A DNA stretch of 64,000 nucleotides from Pectinophora gossypiella. Lineage: Eukaryota; Arthropoda; Insecta; Lepidoptera; Gelechiidae. Below the pieces are notes generated by a model. It made no database searches, was not told where the DNA came from, and saw only the letters and a program-made list of their open reading frames with translations. The stretch lies in the NCBI RefSeq assembly GCF_024362695.1, contig NC_065425.1, forward strand, positions 4,717,001 through 4,781,000, read 5' to 3'. A program made the position numbers and the translations under genes. Positions 1 to 14,213 of the stretch are shown here, in pieces (position 1 is the stretch's first letter; each line of letters starts with the position of its first letter).

Positions 1-87
1 ATTGTTTTCAACTAAATATGTTTATGTTTATTATAGTGTACGTTATACATTTTTCAAGTACAAGGTACTCACAGGTGTTCCCCAAAT

Positions 88-180
88 TTGTTAGTGACAG
101 CGTAACGAAAAACTTTGAGAGATGATTCAGACCATGATTCTGAGTTGATACTAAGTGGAATTGAAAATAACCGATGAAAA
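88..180 (+). mobile_element. Truncated left arm of the double-hairpin MITE
   Basis: The stretch reads like the left arm of the MITE at 51058-51508: a gttagtgac terminus, then a block containing gattcagaccatgattctg. The loop and right arms are missing, so this is a broken copy. The family recurs at 6029, 24278, 33296, 44035 and 51058. Confidence 0.6.
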
Positions 181-316
181 CGCCTGGCAATTTGACCACC
201 ACACTATTCGAGGTTACATCACTAGTTATGTCATATTTTACTTGTCTTAAAGGTCGTGCAATCAGGCCATTAAATTACAAAAAAAAATACGTCAATTGCC
301 ATTTATCATACATATA

Positions 317-385
317 TACATAAACAGCCTATATACGTCCCACTGCTGGGCACAGGCCTCCCCTCAATCAACCGGAGGGGCCATT
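317..385 (-). mobile_element. SINE-A variant B, 3' tail fragment
   Basis: It matches the tail of the complete element at 58573-58916, including ccactgctgggcacaggcct and the following C-rich stretch. The tRNA-like head and body are absent. The intact copy is read head-first on the minus strand, so this fragment is minus as well. Confidence 0.65.
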
Positions 386-800
386 TGTCATAGTTAGGTC
401 TATTTTGATCGTGAATTTCGAATATTAAATTACTAAAATCAAGGCTGTATGGTCCTCAGATCTTTGCCTGCCTTATATAAGGCGAATTTAAACAACAACA
501 ATATTGCCACATTGGTCAACAATCATGCTTTACAAAATAATTTCCGTTAATTATTTCATTTCAACTTTCAACATCAATCCTAGAATGATTTACGTGACAG
601 TTCCCTTGAAGCGATAAAGTATTTTCTCACAATTGACATAACTTAATAATGCATGCACTGAGCTATTACTTATTACATGCCAAACACGCAACTTCAATTC
701 AGCCCCATTTAATTACCACCCAAGGCATATATTTATGGGAAAATTGCACAACTGAAGAGTCCTTGGTGCAATCTCAATGTCAAAGTAAAGAGTGCCTATG
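386..800. other. AT-rich stretch without recognised feature
   Basis: I see no repeat shared with the rest of the window, no convincing ORF and no hairpin here. Confidence 0.5.
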
Positions 801-821
801 TAGAGTTGCTGATCGATAACT

Positions 822-905
822 CAAGACCCCGACACCGACCCGCCGGCGTGGTCGACGATTTTCCTCATTCGGCACTTATCGCTATCGGCCTGACGACGGG
901 TCACA
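822..905 (-). mobile_element. SINE-F fragment
   Basis: It shares the ccgacccgccggcgtgg and cttatcgctatcg blocks with the SINE-F copies at 41225, 46408, 53352, 57468 and 62042. Only one end of the element is present. It creates a short GC-rich island that the 71-codon reading frame at 806-1021 overlaps; that frame is not a gene. Confidence 0.55.
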
Positions 906-1105
906 TTGGTAACAGAGCTCCTGCCAATTTAAAACAATTTACTCTAAGTAAAAATGTTGTTATTACCCCCATAAATCTCAAGATTACTTTATTTATTTAT
1001 TTAGATATCCAACAGCATTAACAACAGTCGACTACTTAATAATACATGTACAAAATATCTTCGCCAATAACAGGATATCATAACATGCAAAAAATGAACC
1101 GTGTT

Positions 1106-2909
<1,804 letters not shown>

Positions 2910-2947
<38 letters not shown>
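2910..2947 (+). repeat. (GT)n tail of the compound microsatellite
   Basis: About 19 pure GT units close the array before tagtgcgatg. The order GT, hexamer, GT shows that the hexamer block expanded inside an older GT tract. Confidence 0.95.
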
Positions 2948-2948
<1 letters not shown>

Positions 2949-3474
2949 TGCGATGTAATGTATGATAATTACTTACGAAAACATTAACTTACGTATTTTA
3001 TATTATTACATTATTATATTATATTATTTATATTATTACAGTGGCTGCGAGTTGTCTTTGATTACTTGTGGCTCTGCCCACCCCATTTGGGATTATGGGC
3101 GTGAGTTTATGTATGTGTATGTATGTGTATATTATTATATTATTACTTATTTACTTTCACCTCGTAAATCCACTTCGGCTTTCGATTCAACTTTGACTTT
3201 GGCTAATCCACTTTGACCCAAGGTCAGGGCAACAAAGCCAGTTCCTGATGTTCAGTATCAACGTCTTACATTATCGTTTAGTCTAATGTCTATTTGCAGG
3301 GTTGCCAAATTGAGGTCGGAATAGCCGCCAAATGTGAATGTTGTCGCCTTACCGGGATCGAGAAGGGATAACAAGTGGGGATGTAAAATTTAACAGCTTA
3401 CTGTTTTGCTGTTTTGGGACTTTGGGTGTATTATACTGTATTATACATTGTTTTAAGTTTACGCGGTTATTATC

Positions 3475-3566
3475 ATAATTAAAACACATAATAACGGGTT
3501 CTCATACGGGAGTCCCATATCCCCATTTAAACGCGGTAAGAACCCGTTATTATGTGTTTTAATTAT
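3475..3566. repeat. Short perfect hairpin (mini-MITE or fold-back)
   Basis: 28-bp arms at 3475-3502 and 3539-3566 are exact inverted complements (left arm begins ataattaaaacacataataa), separated by 36 bp. No target-site duplication is evident. It may be a very short MITE or the remnant of one. Confidence 0.75.
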
Positions 3567-3906
3567 ACTGTATTGTCTTAGAATCCTTTGAGAGAACAGT
3601 CAGTATAATGTCGCGGTCTTGCTGGAACTTTTTTGATTGATTACTTTGACTATGTGCTTTCTAACACGATGTATCATTATATCGTTGATTTGTAGTGAAA
3701 ATTAAAGTTCTTTAACTAAACCTCGATTTCATTCAATCAATTACATTCCTCGTAAAGTTGATACCGCTTTTTTTTTACCTGGATTGAAACTAGCATTTAA
3801 CAAAAGTCTCATTCTAATGTAATTTCTTAGAAAAGCGATTACTTGATTTTCACTATAAGGGAACGATATCTGTGATCGGCTGAATATCATATCAATATAT
3901 TATAAT

Positions 3907-4056
3907 GTTGGCCTCTCTTAGATCAACTGGAGGGGGTATTGAGCATACTCTATCACGCTGCTTCACTGCGCGTTGGCGGAGGTGTTTTTTAAGGCTAATA
4001 GCCGGGACCAACGGCTTAACGTGCCCTCCGAAGTTTTCTAGGCTGTTTATGTATGT
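3907..4056 (-). mobile_element. SINE-A variant B, body fragment
   Basis: It contains gatcaactggagggggta and the accaacggcttaacgtgcc core also present in the full copy at 58573-58916. It stops before the tRNA-like head, where it joins ctaggctgtttatg. Confidence 0.65.
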
Positions 4057-4151
4057 TATGTATGTATAACATAGTATCATATCAGGAGTTCATTTCCAAA
4101 GTGGCTGTAAGTTATCTTCTGATTGCTTGCGGTCTGCCCACCTCATTAATT

Positions 4152-4470
4152 CGGCCTCGTGGTCCAGTGGTTTGAGCGTTCGTCTCACGACCTGGAGGTC
4201 CCGGGTTCATATCCCGGTGGGGACATATCATGAAAATCACTTTGTGATCCCTATTTTGGTTAGGACGTTACAGGCTGATCACCTGATTGTCCGAAAGTAG
4301 TGTGATCCGTGGTTTGGAAGCACGTTAAACCGTTGGTTCCGGTTACTACTTACTGATGTAAGTTAGTAGTCGTTACATGAGCCATGTCAGGGGCCTTGGC
4401 GGTTCAATAGTAACCCTGACACAAGGGTTGATGAGGTTGGTACTCCACCTCACAACCCACACGATCGAAG
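4152..4470 (+). mobile_element. SINE-A, near full length
   Basis: tRNA-derived SINE. The head begins ggcctcgtggtccagtggtt, which resembles a tRNA box A, and cgggttcatatcccgg is a slightly degenerate box B. These are the internal RNA polymerase III promoter elements of tRNA genes. The body (gtaagttagtagtcgttac, ccatgtcaggggcc) matches the copies at 27526, 33090, 39488 and 52122. It encodes no protein and would depend on a LINE reverse transcriptase to move. Confidence 0.8.
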
Positions 4471-5390
4471 ATTAGTTAGCGTTATTAGGAAGTGCTCTAG
4501 GTCTGTGCTGACCTTGGAAATTGTATGTACGCCGTAACACCGAACGGTCAATCTCCAATTGCATGAAAATCAAGGTTGAAGGTCGAAAGACAACCCTGCC
4601 ACTAATATAAGAAGTTAACTTTTCTGCCAAGTCTTCGACAAAGAGCAAATTCTCCATTGTATTGATAACAATAGGATCTTATGAAGGCCGTAATAGTAAC
4701 TTCCAGATCGGTGAATTGTATAAAATTATTGTATCTATAATTCATCTTTTATTATAGACGATTTCACCCTACATTGTGAGGAGGGTTACTAACATTACGT
4801 ATAGGTTATTCAATTGTTATCGACACACATCACATCATCTATACATCGATACTCAAACACGACTGAATAACTCTCAAGAGATTTAACAAAAATATAGAAT
4901 TTCTTGAGAAACACAGTCACTACCTACGCACATAATAGCTATCAACTACTACATAAACTAGTTTCTTAAGAACTGTAAGTAATAAGTAATTAAAACATTA
5001 ATTGACAAGAGAACTTAGGACGAGGGATGACCACGGGATGATAAACGACGCATTCCAACTTAGATCCATTCCATTCATCATTTTCTTTCCATTTCTCTTT
5101 TGTTTTGTATTTCTATAATTCCTACGAATGCAATAACGTATTTGTTATGTTTTATTATGTAACACACGTTCTCTAGAGATATCCCATGAATGCCAACAAC
5201 ATCCGAAGACCATATAAACGAGTAAATTGATTAAATAATTGTTGTAAAAGAATGCTGATTCGCGAATTTTGAGGTGATGTTTAGACCGTAGACTGTATAG
5301 TAACCATAAAATGTATTTATTTATTTAAAAGACGAGCACAACAGTTAACAATCATAATAGAGGATAATATCTAATAGTGTATAAGGTATT
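4471..5390. other. Unannotated AT-rich stretch
   Basis: I see no shared repeat, gene or strong secondary structure. The short reading frames here are not supported by composition. Confidence 0.45.
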
Positions 5391-5391
5391 A

Positions 5392-5735
5392 TCATCATCA
5401 TCAATTTAACAGCCACGCTCTCGTCGGTGCAGAATTTCCATGCTACTTTTTTTGTGAAAAATAGGGCAGTGGTTTCCCTCTTGCCTTCCGCCCCGCAGTA
5501 CTCTGTCTGACGCAAGTGGGATGGCGCCCAGAGTAGTTTATTACAAAGGCATACTAGGACTCCTGTTCTCCGCCTCTGAATAGTACTGACAGTTACTACT
5601 GCCCTCTGTCAGGTTCCAGGTTACAGTCCCTGTGACTTGCCCCTTCCGTCCTGCATTGCCGTACCGATGGCTCCCATCTTCGCCTCTGCAACCGTTGAGG
5701 TCTTCACCCGTATCCCGTATCCCGTAAGGTATTAT
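5392..5735 (-). mobile_element. LINE 3' end or LINE-related SINE
   Basis: Read on the minus strand, the end at 5392-5450 gives a caccgacgagagcgtgg block followed by ATGATG repeats. This is the same terminal block as at 22365, 26735 and 30265, where it follows a LINE-like C-terminal reading frame. The remainder (ccctcttgccttccgcccc and onward) is a repeat-like body without an open frame. The exact 5' boundary is uncertain. Confidence 0.5.
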
Positions 5736-5854
5736 ACCTGATTGTAATACCTGTTTAGTGTCAAAGTAAAGTATTATATGTATTGTTTGTGATTTCCGTA
5801 TTTGGAATAAGTTTATGTTGTGATTTATGACCACGATAGACTGCACTACTAGAT

Positions 5855-5931
5855 ACAGTACACTGCAGTAAACTGCAGCAGCAGCTGCTGCTGCTGTGCT
5901 ATACTGCAGTACTGTACTGTGTTTAGTACTA
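5855..5931. repeat. Imperfect CAG/CTG palindrome
   Basis: An imperfect inverted repeat is centred on gcagcagcagctgctgctg, with flanking cagtac/gtactg and ctgcagta/tactgcag arms. It could extrude a hairpin of roughly 75 bp. Confidence 0.6.
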
Positions 5932-6028
5932 TAGTAGATATATCAAATTATTATTTAAGTAGTAAGAAAATAAAAATTATTATTTTTTTTTTTGACGGGA
6001 GGCCTGTGCCTAGCTGTTGGACGTATAC

Positions 6029-6449
6029 AGGGTGTTAGTGACATTGTAACGAAAACTTTGAGCGTTGATTCAAATCATGATTCTGAGTTGTATCAAGTGG
6101 AATTTGCCGTCGCAAAAGTGTGAAACTAAAAATAAATTAAAAAAACACAAAAATTTTCATGAATTTTCTGACAGGACATTACAATTGATATCAACTCAGA
6201 ATCATCTCCCTCAGTATTCGTTACGGTGTCACTAACACCCATATCTACTTGTGTAGCTGCCGTATGTACATGGACGGGGTGTAAGTGACATCGTAACGAA
6301 TACTGAAAAAGTATAGAATTGAAAATAATTAAAAAAGAAATAAAAAAATCATGAATTTTGCGACGAAAAATTCCACTTGATATTAACTCAGATTCATGAT
6401 GGTCTGAATCATCCCCCTGGGTATTCATTACGATGTCACTAACACCCTG
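6029..6449. mobile_element. Double-hairpin MITE, complete
   Basis: The ends are inverted: cagggtgttagtgacat at the left and gatgtcactaacaccctg at the right. Inside there are two consecutive hairpins, each with arms carrying the gattcagaccatgattctg and tggaatttncngtcgcaaaa blocks in opposite orientation, joined by a short spacer near 6240-6300. There is no coding capacity. A TA dinucleotide lies outside both ends, so a TA-type target is possible. Confidence 0.8.
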
Positions 6450-6847
6450 TATGCTTATGTGTTATGGTTTTAGAGTTAAATGTAGAAAGTTATATTTCTT
6501 TACAACACTTACGTATCCATCCATCCATCTTAGGACTATGTATCAAAAGTGGCTGCAAATGGGCGTGAGTTTTTGCATGTATGTATGTATGTACTTACGT
6601 ATATTTATGTTTACCACTATGAACTTCACCGATATAAGCCACCGCAGACTATTTACTCAGACTGTTTACTGTTATATAACATTTTATATTTGTCTAGGTT
6701 GTAATGTCCCATTGTTATGCATGTTATTATATTGCATATAACAACGCGTGTATACCACTGTCTATAGTCGGAGCACGATTGTTTTTGTCTCAACTTTCCA
6801 GTTGTAGTAGTTCTATAAATATATTAATTAATTCCATATTATATCAT

Positions 6848-7143
6848 GAGGAGCTCGATGGCGCAGCGGTTAACGCGCTCGGTCTGCGATTCTTGAAGTA
6901 AAGCAACTTACACAAAGGCCGGTCATAGGATGGGTGACCACAAAAAAAGTTTTAATCTCGAGCTCCTCCGTGCCTCGGAAGGCAATTTAAGCCGTTGGTC
7001 CCGGCTGCATTAGCAGTCGTTAATAACCATTAATCTGCACTGGGCCCGCGTGATGGTTTAAGGCCCGATCTCCCTATCCATCCATAGGGCAGGCCCGTGC
7101 CCCAGCAGTGGGGACATTAATGGGCTGATGATGATGATGATGA
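6848..7143 (+). mobile_element. SINE-C (tRNA-like plus 5S-like head)
   Basis: The head gaggagctcgatggcgcagc includes a tRNA-type box A. Downstream, gtaaagcaac and ggatgggtgaccac resemble the internal control region of 5S rRNA. The body contains gcccgatctccctatcc and the tail is (GAT)n. Flanks catattatatca and cataatatatca look like a one-mismatch target-site duplication. Confidence 0.8.
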
Positions 7144-8136
7144 TACATAATATATCAATCTTGCATCAAACATTTACGATTCAAAGGAAAATCGACCACA
7201 TTATTACTGCCCCGTGATGGTTATTTATTTATATGGGTCATTTTTGACTGTGGTTTGATTGTCAAAACATTAGTCTTTTGTCAATCAGAAAGTGGTCTAT
7301 ACAAAATAATCCTGTATTTGGTTTGCCGAAGCCTTCAGAATGATAAACAGCTTAATACGATGTTATTTACTCACTCCTCTCCAGCAGAAAAGTAAAGCTA
7401 TTTTTAATAAAGATAATTTGTTTATTATATTATCTTTCATTATAAAGTTAATTTTCACATTTTAACAATAATTAACTTTAAGACATTTTATTTCAAAACA
7501 TCTCTCAATATCCCCGGGGATTTGCTACCCGAAAGTTTTAATACAGCTATCCTAAACAGAAATAGAATTAAAACTTTTTATAAAAAACCCTTTTATAAAA
7601 CTCTTTCTGAATAACCTCGAAAGTGTTCTAAAACGTCTGAAATTATGATGATGTTATAATGTTGTTGGTGTTATAATTGTGGTGATGATCGTTAATGTGT
7701 CAGTGAGTCACTCAGCGAGTGTCAAAATCTGGCTTGTTTACTTGTTTACATATCAATAAAATCTAAATTACAATGTTATACATTTCAAACTTTATACGTT
7801 GAATAAGTCTACTGCTAAAAACATATCCTGAGAACTTGGTTTGTCTGGTATAATGCAAACCTGAGTTATGAGGGATCAAAAATCGATGAAACGTTTCGAG
7901 AAACGGTAGATGCGAGTAGTGCCCTGCGCTTGCGCTTCGGTTTGTTTTTGTCCAGCCAAGTATTTATTTATTTATTTATTTATTAAGTAGTTAATGCTAT
8001 CTGCGGCAAATCTACAATAAGTCACGTTAAAAAAAAAGCTTCGCTTCGCTCGTCTTGGCGGGGACTCTCCCGTGCCCCCAGATAATGCGGCTTGCTTGTC
8101 ACATCGTTGTTTTCATAATGTTATTTTTATATGGAA

Positions 8137-8562
8137 AAAAATTTTTAACAAAAAAAAAACCGACTTCAAACGCAAAACTAAAAAGCAATAAATAAATTTA
8201 CTTCGCACAAAGTAATTAGTACGTATTTTCAATTAGTTAATTAATTTATAATTCTGAAGCCGGTGCCAAGGAAATGCTACAACGAAGTACCGATTCATAT
8301 ATTTTTCAATACTGATTGTTTTGTAATTTTTTGTTTGACATTGTTTTGTAATTGCTTTGATATAGGTATTAAACAATATTGTGTGTACATAGTAATTTGA
8401 TATTGTAGTAGGGTTGTTGTAGCATTTACTTGGCACCGACTTCAGAATTATAAATTAATTAACTAATTGAAAATACGTACTAATTACTTTGTGCGAAGTA
8501 AATTTATTTATTGCTTTTTAGTTTTGCGTTTGAAGTCGGTTTTTTTTTTGTTAAAAATTTTA
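8137..8562. mobile_element. Fold-back element with 147-bp arms, copy 1
   Basis: The arms 8137-8283 and 8416-8562 are inverted complements with only a couple of mismatches, for example gaagccggtgcc against ggcaccgacttc. The loop is about 132 bp. The arms carry accgacttcaaa near their outer ends. A transcript would form a long double-stranded RNA. It has no coding capacity; a 67-codon frame here merely crosses the hairpin. Confidence 0.85.
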
Positions 8563-8689
8563 TTTTATTTTACGATTTTAAGTGATGGTTAGACCGAGCA
8601 AGGATGCAGACAGACAGATTTTCTGATTTATATTCATATATAATAATATAATATATTATTAGTAGTGATCACAATTATTATTGATGAAC

Positions 8690-8960
<271 letters not shown>

Positions 8961-9294
8961 TATCCATCCATCCATCTTAGGACTATGTATCAAAAGTGGC
9001 TGCAAATGGGCGTGAGTTTTTGCATGTATGTATGTATGTACTTACGTATATTTATGTTTACCACTATGAACTTCACCGATATAAGCCACCGCAGACTATT
9101 TACTCAGACTGTTTACTGTTATATAACATTTTATATTTGTCTAGGTTGTAATGTCCCATTGTTATGCATGTTATTATATTGCATATAACAACGCGTGTAT
9201 ACCACTGTCTATAGTCGGAGCACGATTGTTTTTGTCTCAACTTTCCAGTTGTAGTAGTTCTATAAATATATTAATTAATTCCATATTATATCAT

Positions 9295-9590
9295 GAGGAG
9301 CTCGATGGCGCAGCGGTTAACGCGCTCGGTCTGCGATTCTTGAAGTAAAGCAACTTACACAAAGGCCGGTCATAGGATGGGTGACCACAAAAAAAGTTTT
9401 AATCTCGAGCTCCTCCGTGCCTCGGAAGGCAATTTAAGCCGTTGGTCCCGGCTGCATTAGCAGTCGTTAATAACCATTAATCTGCACTGGGCCCGCGTGA
9501 TGGTTTAAGGCCCGATCTCCCTATCCATCCATAGGGCAGGCCCGTGCCCCAGCAGTGGGGACATTAATGGGCTGATGATGATGATGATGA
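9295..9590 (+). mobile_element. SINE-C, copied within the tandem duplication
   Basis: Identical to 6848-7143. It was duplicated as part of the 2,447-bp unit rather than inserted independently, because its flanks are also identical. Confidence 0.8.
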
Positions 9591-10583
9591 TACATAATAT
9601 ATCAATCTTGCATCAAACATTTACGATTCAAAGGAAAATCGACCACATTATTACTGCCCCGTGATGGTTATTTATTTATATGGGTCATTTTTGACTGTGG
9701 TTTGATTGTCAAAACATTAGTCTTTTGTCAATCAGAAAGTGGTCTATACAAAATAATCCTGTATTTGGTTTGCCGAAGCCTTCAGAATGATAAACAGCTT
9801 AATACGATGTTATTTACTCACTCCTCTCCAGCAGAAAAGTAAAGCTATTTTTAATAAAGATAATTTGTTTATTATATTATCTTTCATTATAAAGTTAATT
9901 TTCACATTTTAACAATAATTAACTTTAAGACATTTTATTTCAAAACATCTCTCAATATCCCCGGGGATTTGCTACCCGAAAGTTTTAATACAGCTATCCT
10001 AAACAGAAATAGAATTAAAACTTTTTATAAAAAACCCTTTTATAAAACTCTTTCTGAATAACCTCGAAAGTGTTCTAAAACGTCTGAAATTATGATGATG
10101 TTATAATGTTGTTGGTGTTATAATTGTGGTGATGATCGTTAATGTGTCAGTGAGTCACTCAGCGAGTGTCAAAATCTGGCTTGTTTACTTGTTTACATAT
10201 CAATAAAATCTAAATTACAATGTTATACATTTCAAACTTTATACGTTGAATAAGTCTACTGCTAAAAACATATCCTGAGAACTTGGTTTGTCTGGTATAA
10301 TGCAAACCTGAGTTATGAGGGATCAAAAATCGATGAAACGTTTCGAGAAACGGTAGATGCGAGTAGTGCCCTGCGCTTGCGCTTCGGTTTGTTTTTGTCC
10401 AGCCAAGTATTTATTTATTTATTTATTTATTAAGTAGTTAATGCTATCTGCGGCAAATCTACAATAAGTCACGTTAAAAAAAAAGCTTCGCTTCGCTCGT
10501 CTTGGCGGGGACTCTCCCGTGCCCCCAGATAATGCGGCTTGCTTGTCACATCGTTGTTTTCATAATGTTATTTTTATATGGAA

Positions 10584-11009
10584 AAAAATTTTTAACAAAA
10601 AAAAAACCGACTTCAAACGCAAAACTAAAAAGCAATAAATAAATTTACTTCGCACAAAGTAATTAGTACGTATTTTCAATTAGTTAATTAATTTATAATT
10701 CTGAAGCCGGTGCCAAGGAAATGCTACAACGAAGTACCGATTCATATATTTTTCAATACTGATTGTTTTGTAATTTTTTGTTTGACATTGTTTTGTAATT
10801 GCTTTGATATAGGTATTAAACAATATTGTGTGTACATAGTAATTTGATATTGTAGTAGGGTTGTTGTAGCATTTACTTGGCACCGACTTCAGAATTATAA
10901 ATTAATTAACTAATTGAAAATACGTACTAATTACTTTGTGCGAAGTAAATTTATTTATTGCTTTTTAGTTTTGCGTTTGAAGTCGGTTTTTTTTTTGTTA
11001 AAAATTTTA
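10584..11009. mobile_element. Fold-back element with 147-bp arms, copy 2
   Basis: The same fold-back as at 8137-8562, carried by the second tandem copy, with the same arm mismatches. Confidence 0.85.
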
Positions 11010-11134
11010 TTTTATTTTACGATTTTAAGTGATGGTTAGACCGAGCAAGGATGCAGACAGACAGATTTTCTGATTTATATTCATATATAATAATATAATA
11101 TATTATTAGTAGTGATCACAATTATTATTGATGA

Positions 11135-11375
<241 letters not shown>

Positions 11376-11379
11376 TATG

Positions 11380-12246
11380 TGTACATTTTTTGTATTTTTT
11401 TCACCGGCCATTAAATTCGACCAAGATTTAAATAGGTTTCGTGAAAGAAAAATTGGTTCAGGTGTGATAGTTTCGCCAGGCCGTAGGGTGTCACCCTGAT
11501 GCGGAGCAGTTTTCGAAAATCGGGAAGTATTTCCATACTTAACATGACGATCCGATCACAACCCCCATATATATTTTATATCCCGAGACATTTTCTGAAA
11601 AAACAAAATTGTGTATGGCGGCCATCTTGTTTTTCCGCCATTTTGTTTTTTTTTTACGCGCTATGGAATTTGACCAAGATTTAAATAAGTGCTCTGAAAG
11701 AAATATTGGTTCACGTGCGATAGTTTTGCCAGGCCGTAGAGTATCTCTCTGATGCGGAGCAGTTTTTGGTGACCAGAAAGTATTTCCGTACTCTACATGA
11801 CGTTTTGAGTAAGCGCCCCATACATTATTTTTACCCAAAGGGGCTTCTTCCAAAATCGACAAAATTTTGTATGGCGGCCATTCTTTTTTTTCCGCCATTT
11901 TGTTTTTTTGCACCGGCGATTGAATTTGATCAAGATTTAAATACGTTTCGTGAAAGAAAAATTGCTCCAGGTTGTATAGTTTTGCCAGGCCATAGGGTAT
12001 CTCCCTGATGCTGACCAGTTTTCGAAGGTCGGGAAGTTTTCCCGAAGCCTAAAGATCGATCCGATCAATATGACTTTACAAACGCACTAGTCGCTCCTAC
12101 GATTTTTGAAAATTCCCCTCGATTTCTCTGGTCTTCCATCATCAGATCCTGACTTCCTTGACATGGGACCCCCTTGGGTATATCTCCTTTCAAACAAAAA
12201 AAGAATTATCAAAATCGGTTCATATACGACGAAGATATGCCCGAAC

Positions 12247-12278
<32 letters not shown>

Positions 12279-12322
12279 TATACGGTCGAATTGAGAACCT
12301 CCTCCTTTTTTGAAGTCGGTAA
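11380..12322 (-). mobile_element. Repeat element with three ~254-bp internal units
   Basis: Diverged direct repeats start at about 11403, 11655 and 11911. Each begins with an attngannaagatttaaata-like block, passes through gccaggcc and gatgcgg or gatgctg, and in the first two units ends with a ccgccattttgtttttt-like block. On the minus strand the element opens accgacttcaaaaaaggagg, a terminus I recognise from repetitive DNA of Lepidoptera. An A-tract at about 12250-12276 lies inside. The 124-codon reading frame through the units is a by-product. Confidence 0.65.
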
Positions 12323-13274
12323 AAAATATAATAAAGATAATAATACAGACAGATAATATTAGAAATTTCATACTACTATATTTTTCAGCAATAACAAAAC
12401 TATTGGCATTATTTTGGCAACATGACAAAGGCCCCTGAACTTAAGTAAATTATGGCCTATTTGTACATTCTGAGCACAAGCCTAATGCCGCCACACCCGC
12501 TGACATAAATCACAATTAATTAATTTTGAATATGACCTTATTTCTCAATGATAAATGTGCGTAATAATTTTTACGCTAATTGTTATGGAACTTAATTTAT
12601 GTACTGACACCTTATAGTGATTTTGTATAAAACTTATCGTAAGCGCTTTATACAAAATCTCACTCGTATGTGATATTTGTTAACAAAACGTCACAATAAA
12701 CACCATTCTTTAAAACCACATCAAATATGTAGTCACATTTTTTACCCGGAATAATTAAAAATAATGTGATTTTTAAAAACGCGCTTGGAGGTTATCTTTA
12801 TATGGTGACGATGCGCTCATTAAATTTGAGATCTTTGGTTGATGAGGTACGGTTCCTATATCCATACTAAGACTTCAATAAGAAGTTCAGCTATAGGTTA
12901 TGTATGGAATATAATGGAGGGGGGTTGCGACAGTGGAAGAATTAGGAAAAAACTTACAGTTTGTCTCGCCAATGTTAAATCCAATATTGTTTTCACTTCA
13001 CAAACACTCACCGCTGATGATGATGATGGGCTCATCAATGCTTTCAAGCAAGTCTGGAGCCAAGAGCAAACCCATCAAAGGTAAAAAAAAAGGAAAAGCG
13101 CCTTCACTTTTCCTCTGAAATAATCCATTTATCGTCCATCCTAGATTGGAAGCATATAAAAAACAGAATACAATTAACCTAATAACGGCCAGACCAGGGT
13201 AGGGCTCACCATCCAGAAGTACCGGATGTGAATCGCAGCGAAAAGAACATTGCAGGCTGAACACTAAATTGTTG
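12323..13274. other. Mostly featureless; one small hairpin
   Basis: The only structure I see is an inverted pair, agtgattttgtataaa near 12617 and tttatacaaaatctcact near 12647. The block gagcaaacccatc near 13065 resembles LINE 3'-end sequence at 17300 and 33850 but is too short to call. Confidence 0.45.
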
Positions 13275-13375
13275 GAAAGTAATATAATCCATGCTTCGGA
13301 GGGCACGTTTAGCCGTTGGCCCCGGCTACTATACCTGTAGCTATACTATATACCAGTCGTTACATGACTCATATC
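13275..13375 (+). mobile_element. SINE-A body fragment
   Basis: It carries gcttcggagggcacgtttag, then gccgttggccccgg and a gtcgttacatgactcat stretch characteristic of the SINE-A body. The tRNA-like head is missing. Confidence 0.55.
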
Positions 13376-14029
13376 ACGTTGGTTAGTAGACTGGTTTCTT
13401 TCTGACCTTAAGTACCATCCGAGGGAAATCTACACGACGTGTAAATTTTGTACACGAGCAAAAACAAAATATTATCGTTTTGACATAAATTATCATTTAT
13501 TTTTCTGTTTTGTATTTTGTTTTTAAAATAATCAGTTAATATTAATAGTTTGTAATGATGGATTTGACGGAAACAAATCGTTGTTCTGTTTTCTAGCAAC
13601 TTTGTTTTGTGTGATATCTCCATGAGTGTGATAAGATAATGTTAAATCAGTGTGTGGAGCTACGGAACGTGCGATTTTGGATTTTAATAATTTTTTGAGG
13701 TAGAATATTGCAAAAATGCTTTGTTATTTTTTTAAATATCCAAGTAGTAGGTAAACTTGAGTTTACATGTGTTATATATTTACTATTTCCCTTGCCTTTT
13801 TGTGAGTTGCGAAAGTATCGGGATGCCCGAAAAAATCTTAGTCTATGGAAGCTTGGTAATTTGAATCCCGTGGTAGTGGTGGATCTCTGGACATCCTAAC
13901 GGGAAAAAGGCATGAGATATATATTATATATACATATATTGTAGCATGTAAGAGATTGCAATGGCACTACTCGAGAAAATGTCGTGTGGCTTCACAAAGA
14001 AAAATACTTTTCACTGAATTCGACTTCGT
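13376..14029. other. Unannotated AT-rich stretch
   Basis: I see no shared repeat and no supported gene. A TATATA-rich patch lies at 13915-13940. Confidence 0.45.
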
Positions 14030-14200
14030 GAGTTTAAATTGCATGTTTGGATTATAAATAATTGATATCACGTGGTCTCCAGAATGTGTGCCCGGTTAAT
14101 GGCAATAGGGTCACTCCCAATTATATGCCGCATGGGACTTAAACGTAGCGAAGAGTGGGTGTACTATACACATCTTCATATCCCCTTCGGTTCGGGCATG
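14030..14200 (+). mobile_element. SINE-D variant tail
   Basis: The section gtgcccggttaatggcaata, then catgggacttaaacgtagc and gaagagtgggtgta, recurs at 17915-18035 and inverted at 21385-21480. The upstream gcatgtttggattataaat resembles the body of SINE-D. No head is present. Confidence 0.5.
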
Positions 14201-14213
14201 TTGCTATATCAGA

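Noticed and set aside
4152..4230. Apparent tRNA genes with box A and box B (also 20126, 27780, 39488, 49600, 58850)
   Set aside because: Each is continuous with a long conserved SINE body and cannot form a complete acceptor stem; they are SINE heads.
11539..11913. 124-codon minus-strand frame and the 113-codon frame at 12087-12428
   Set aside because: They run through the internal repeat units and the A/T tract of a mobile element. No domain is recognisable.
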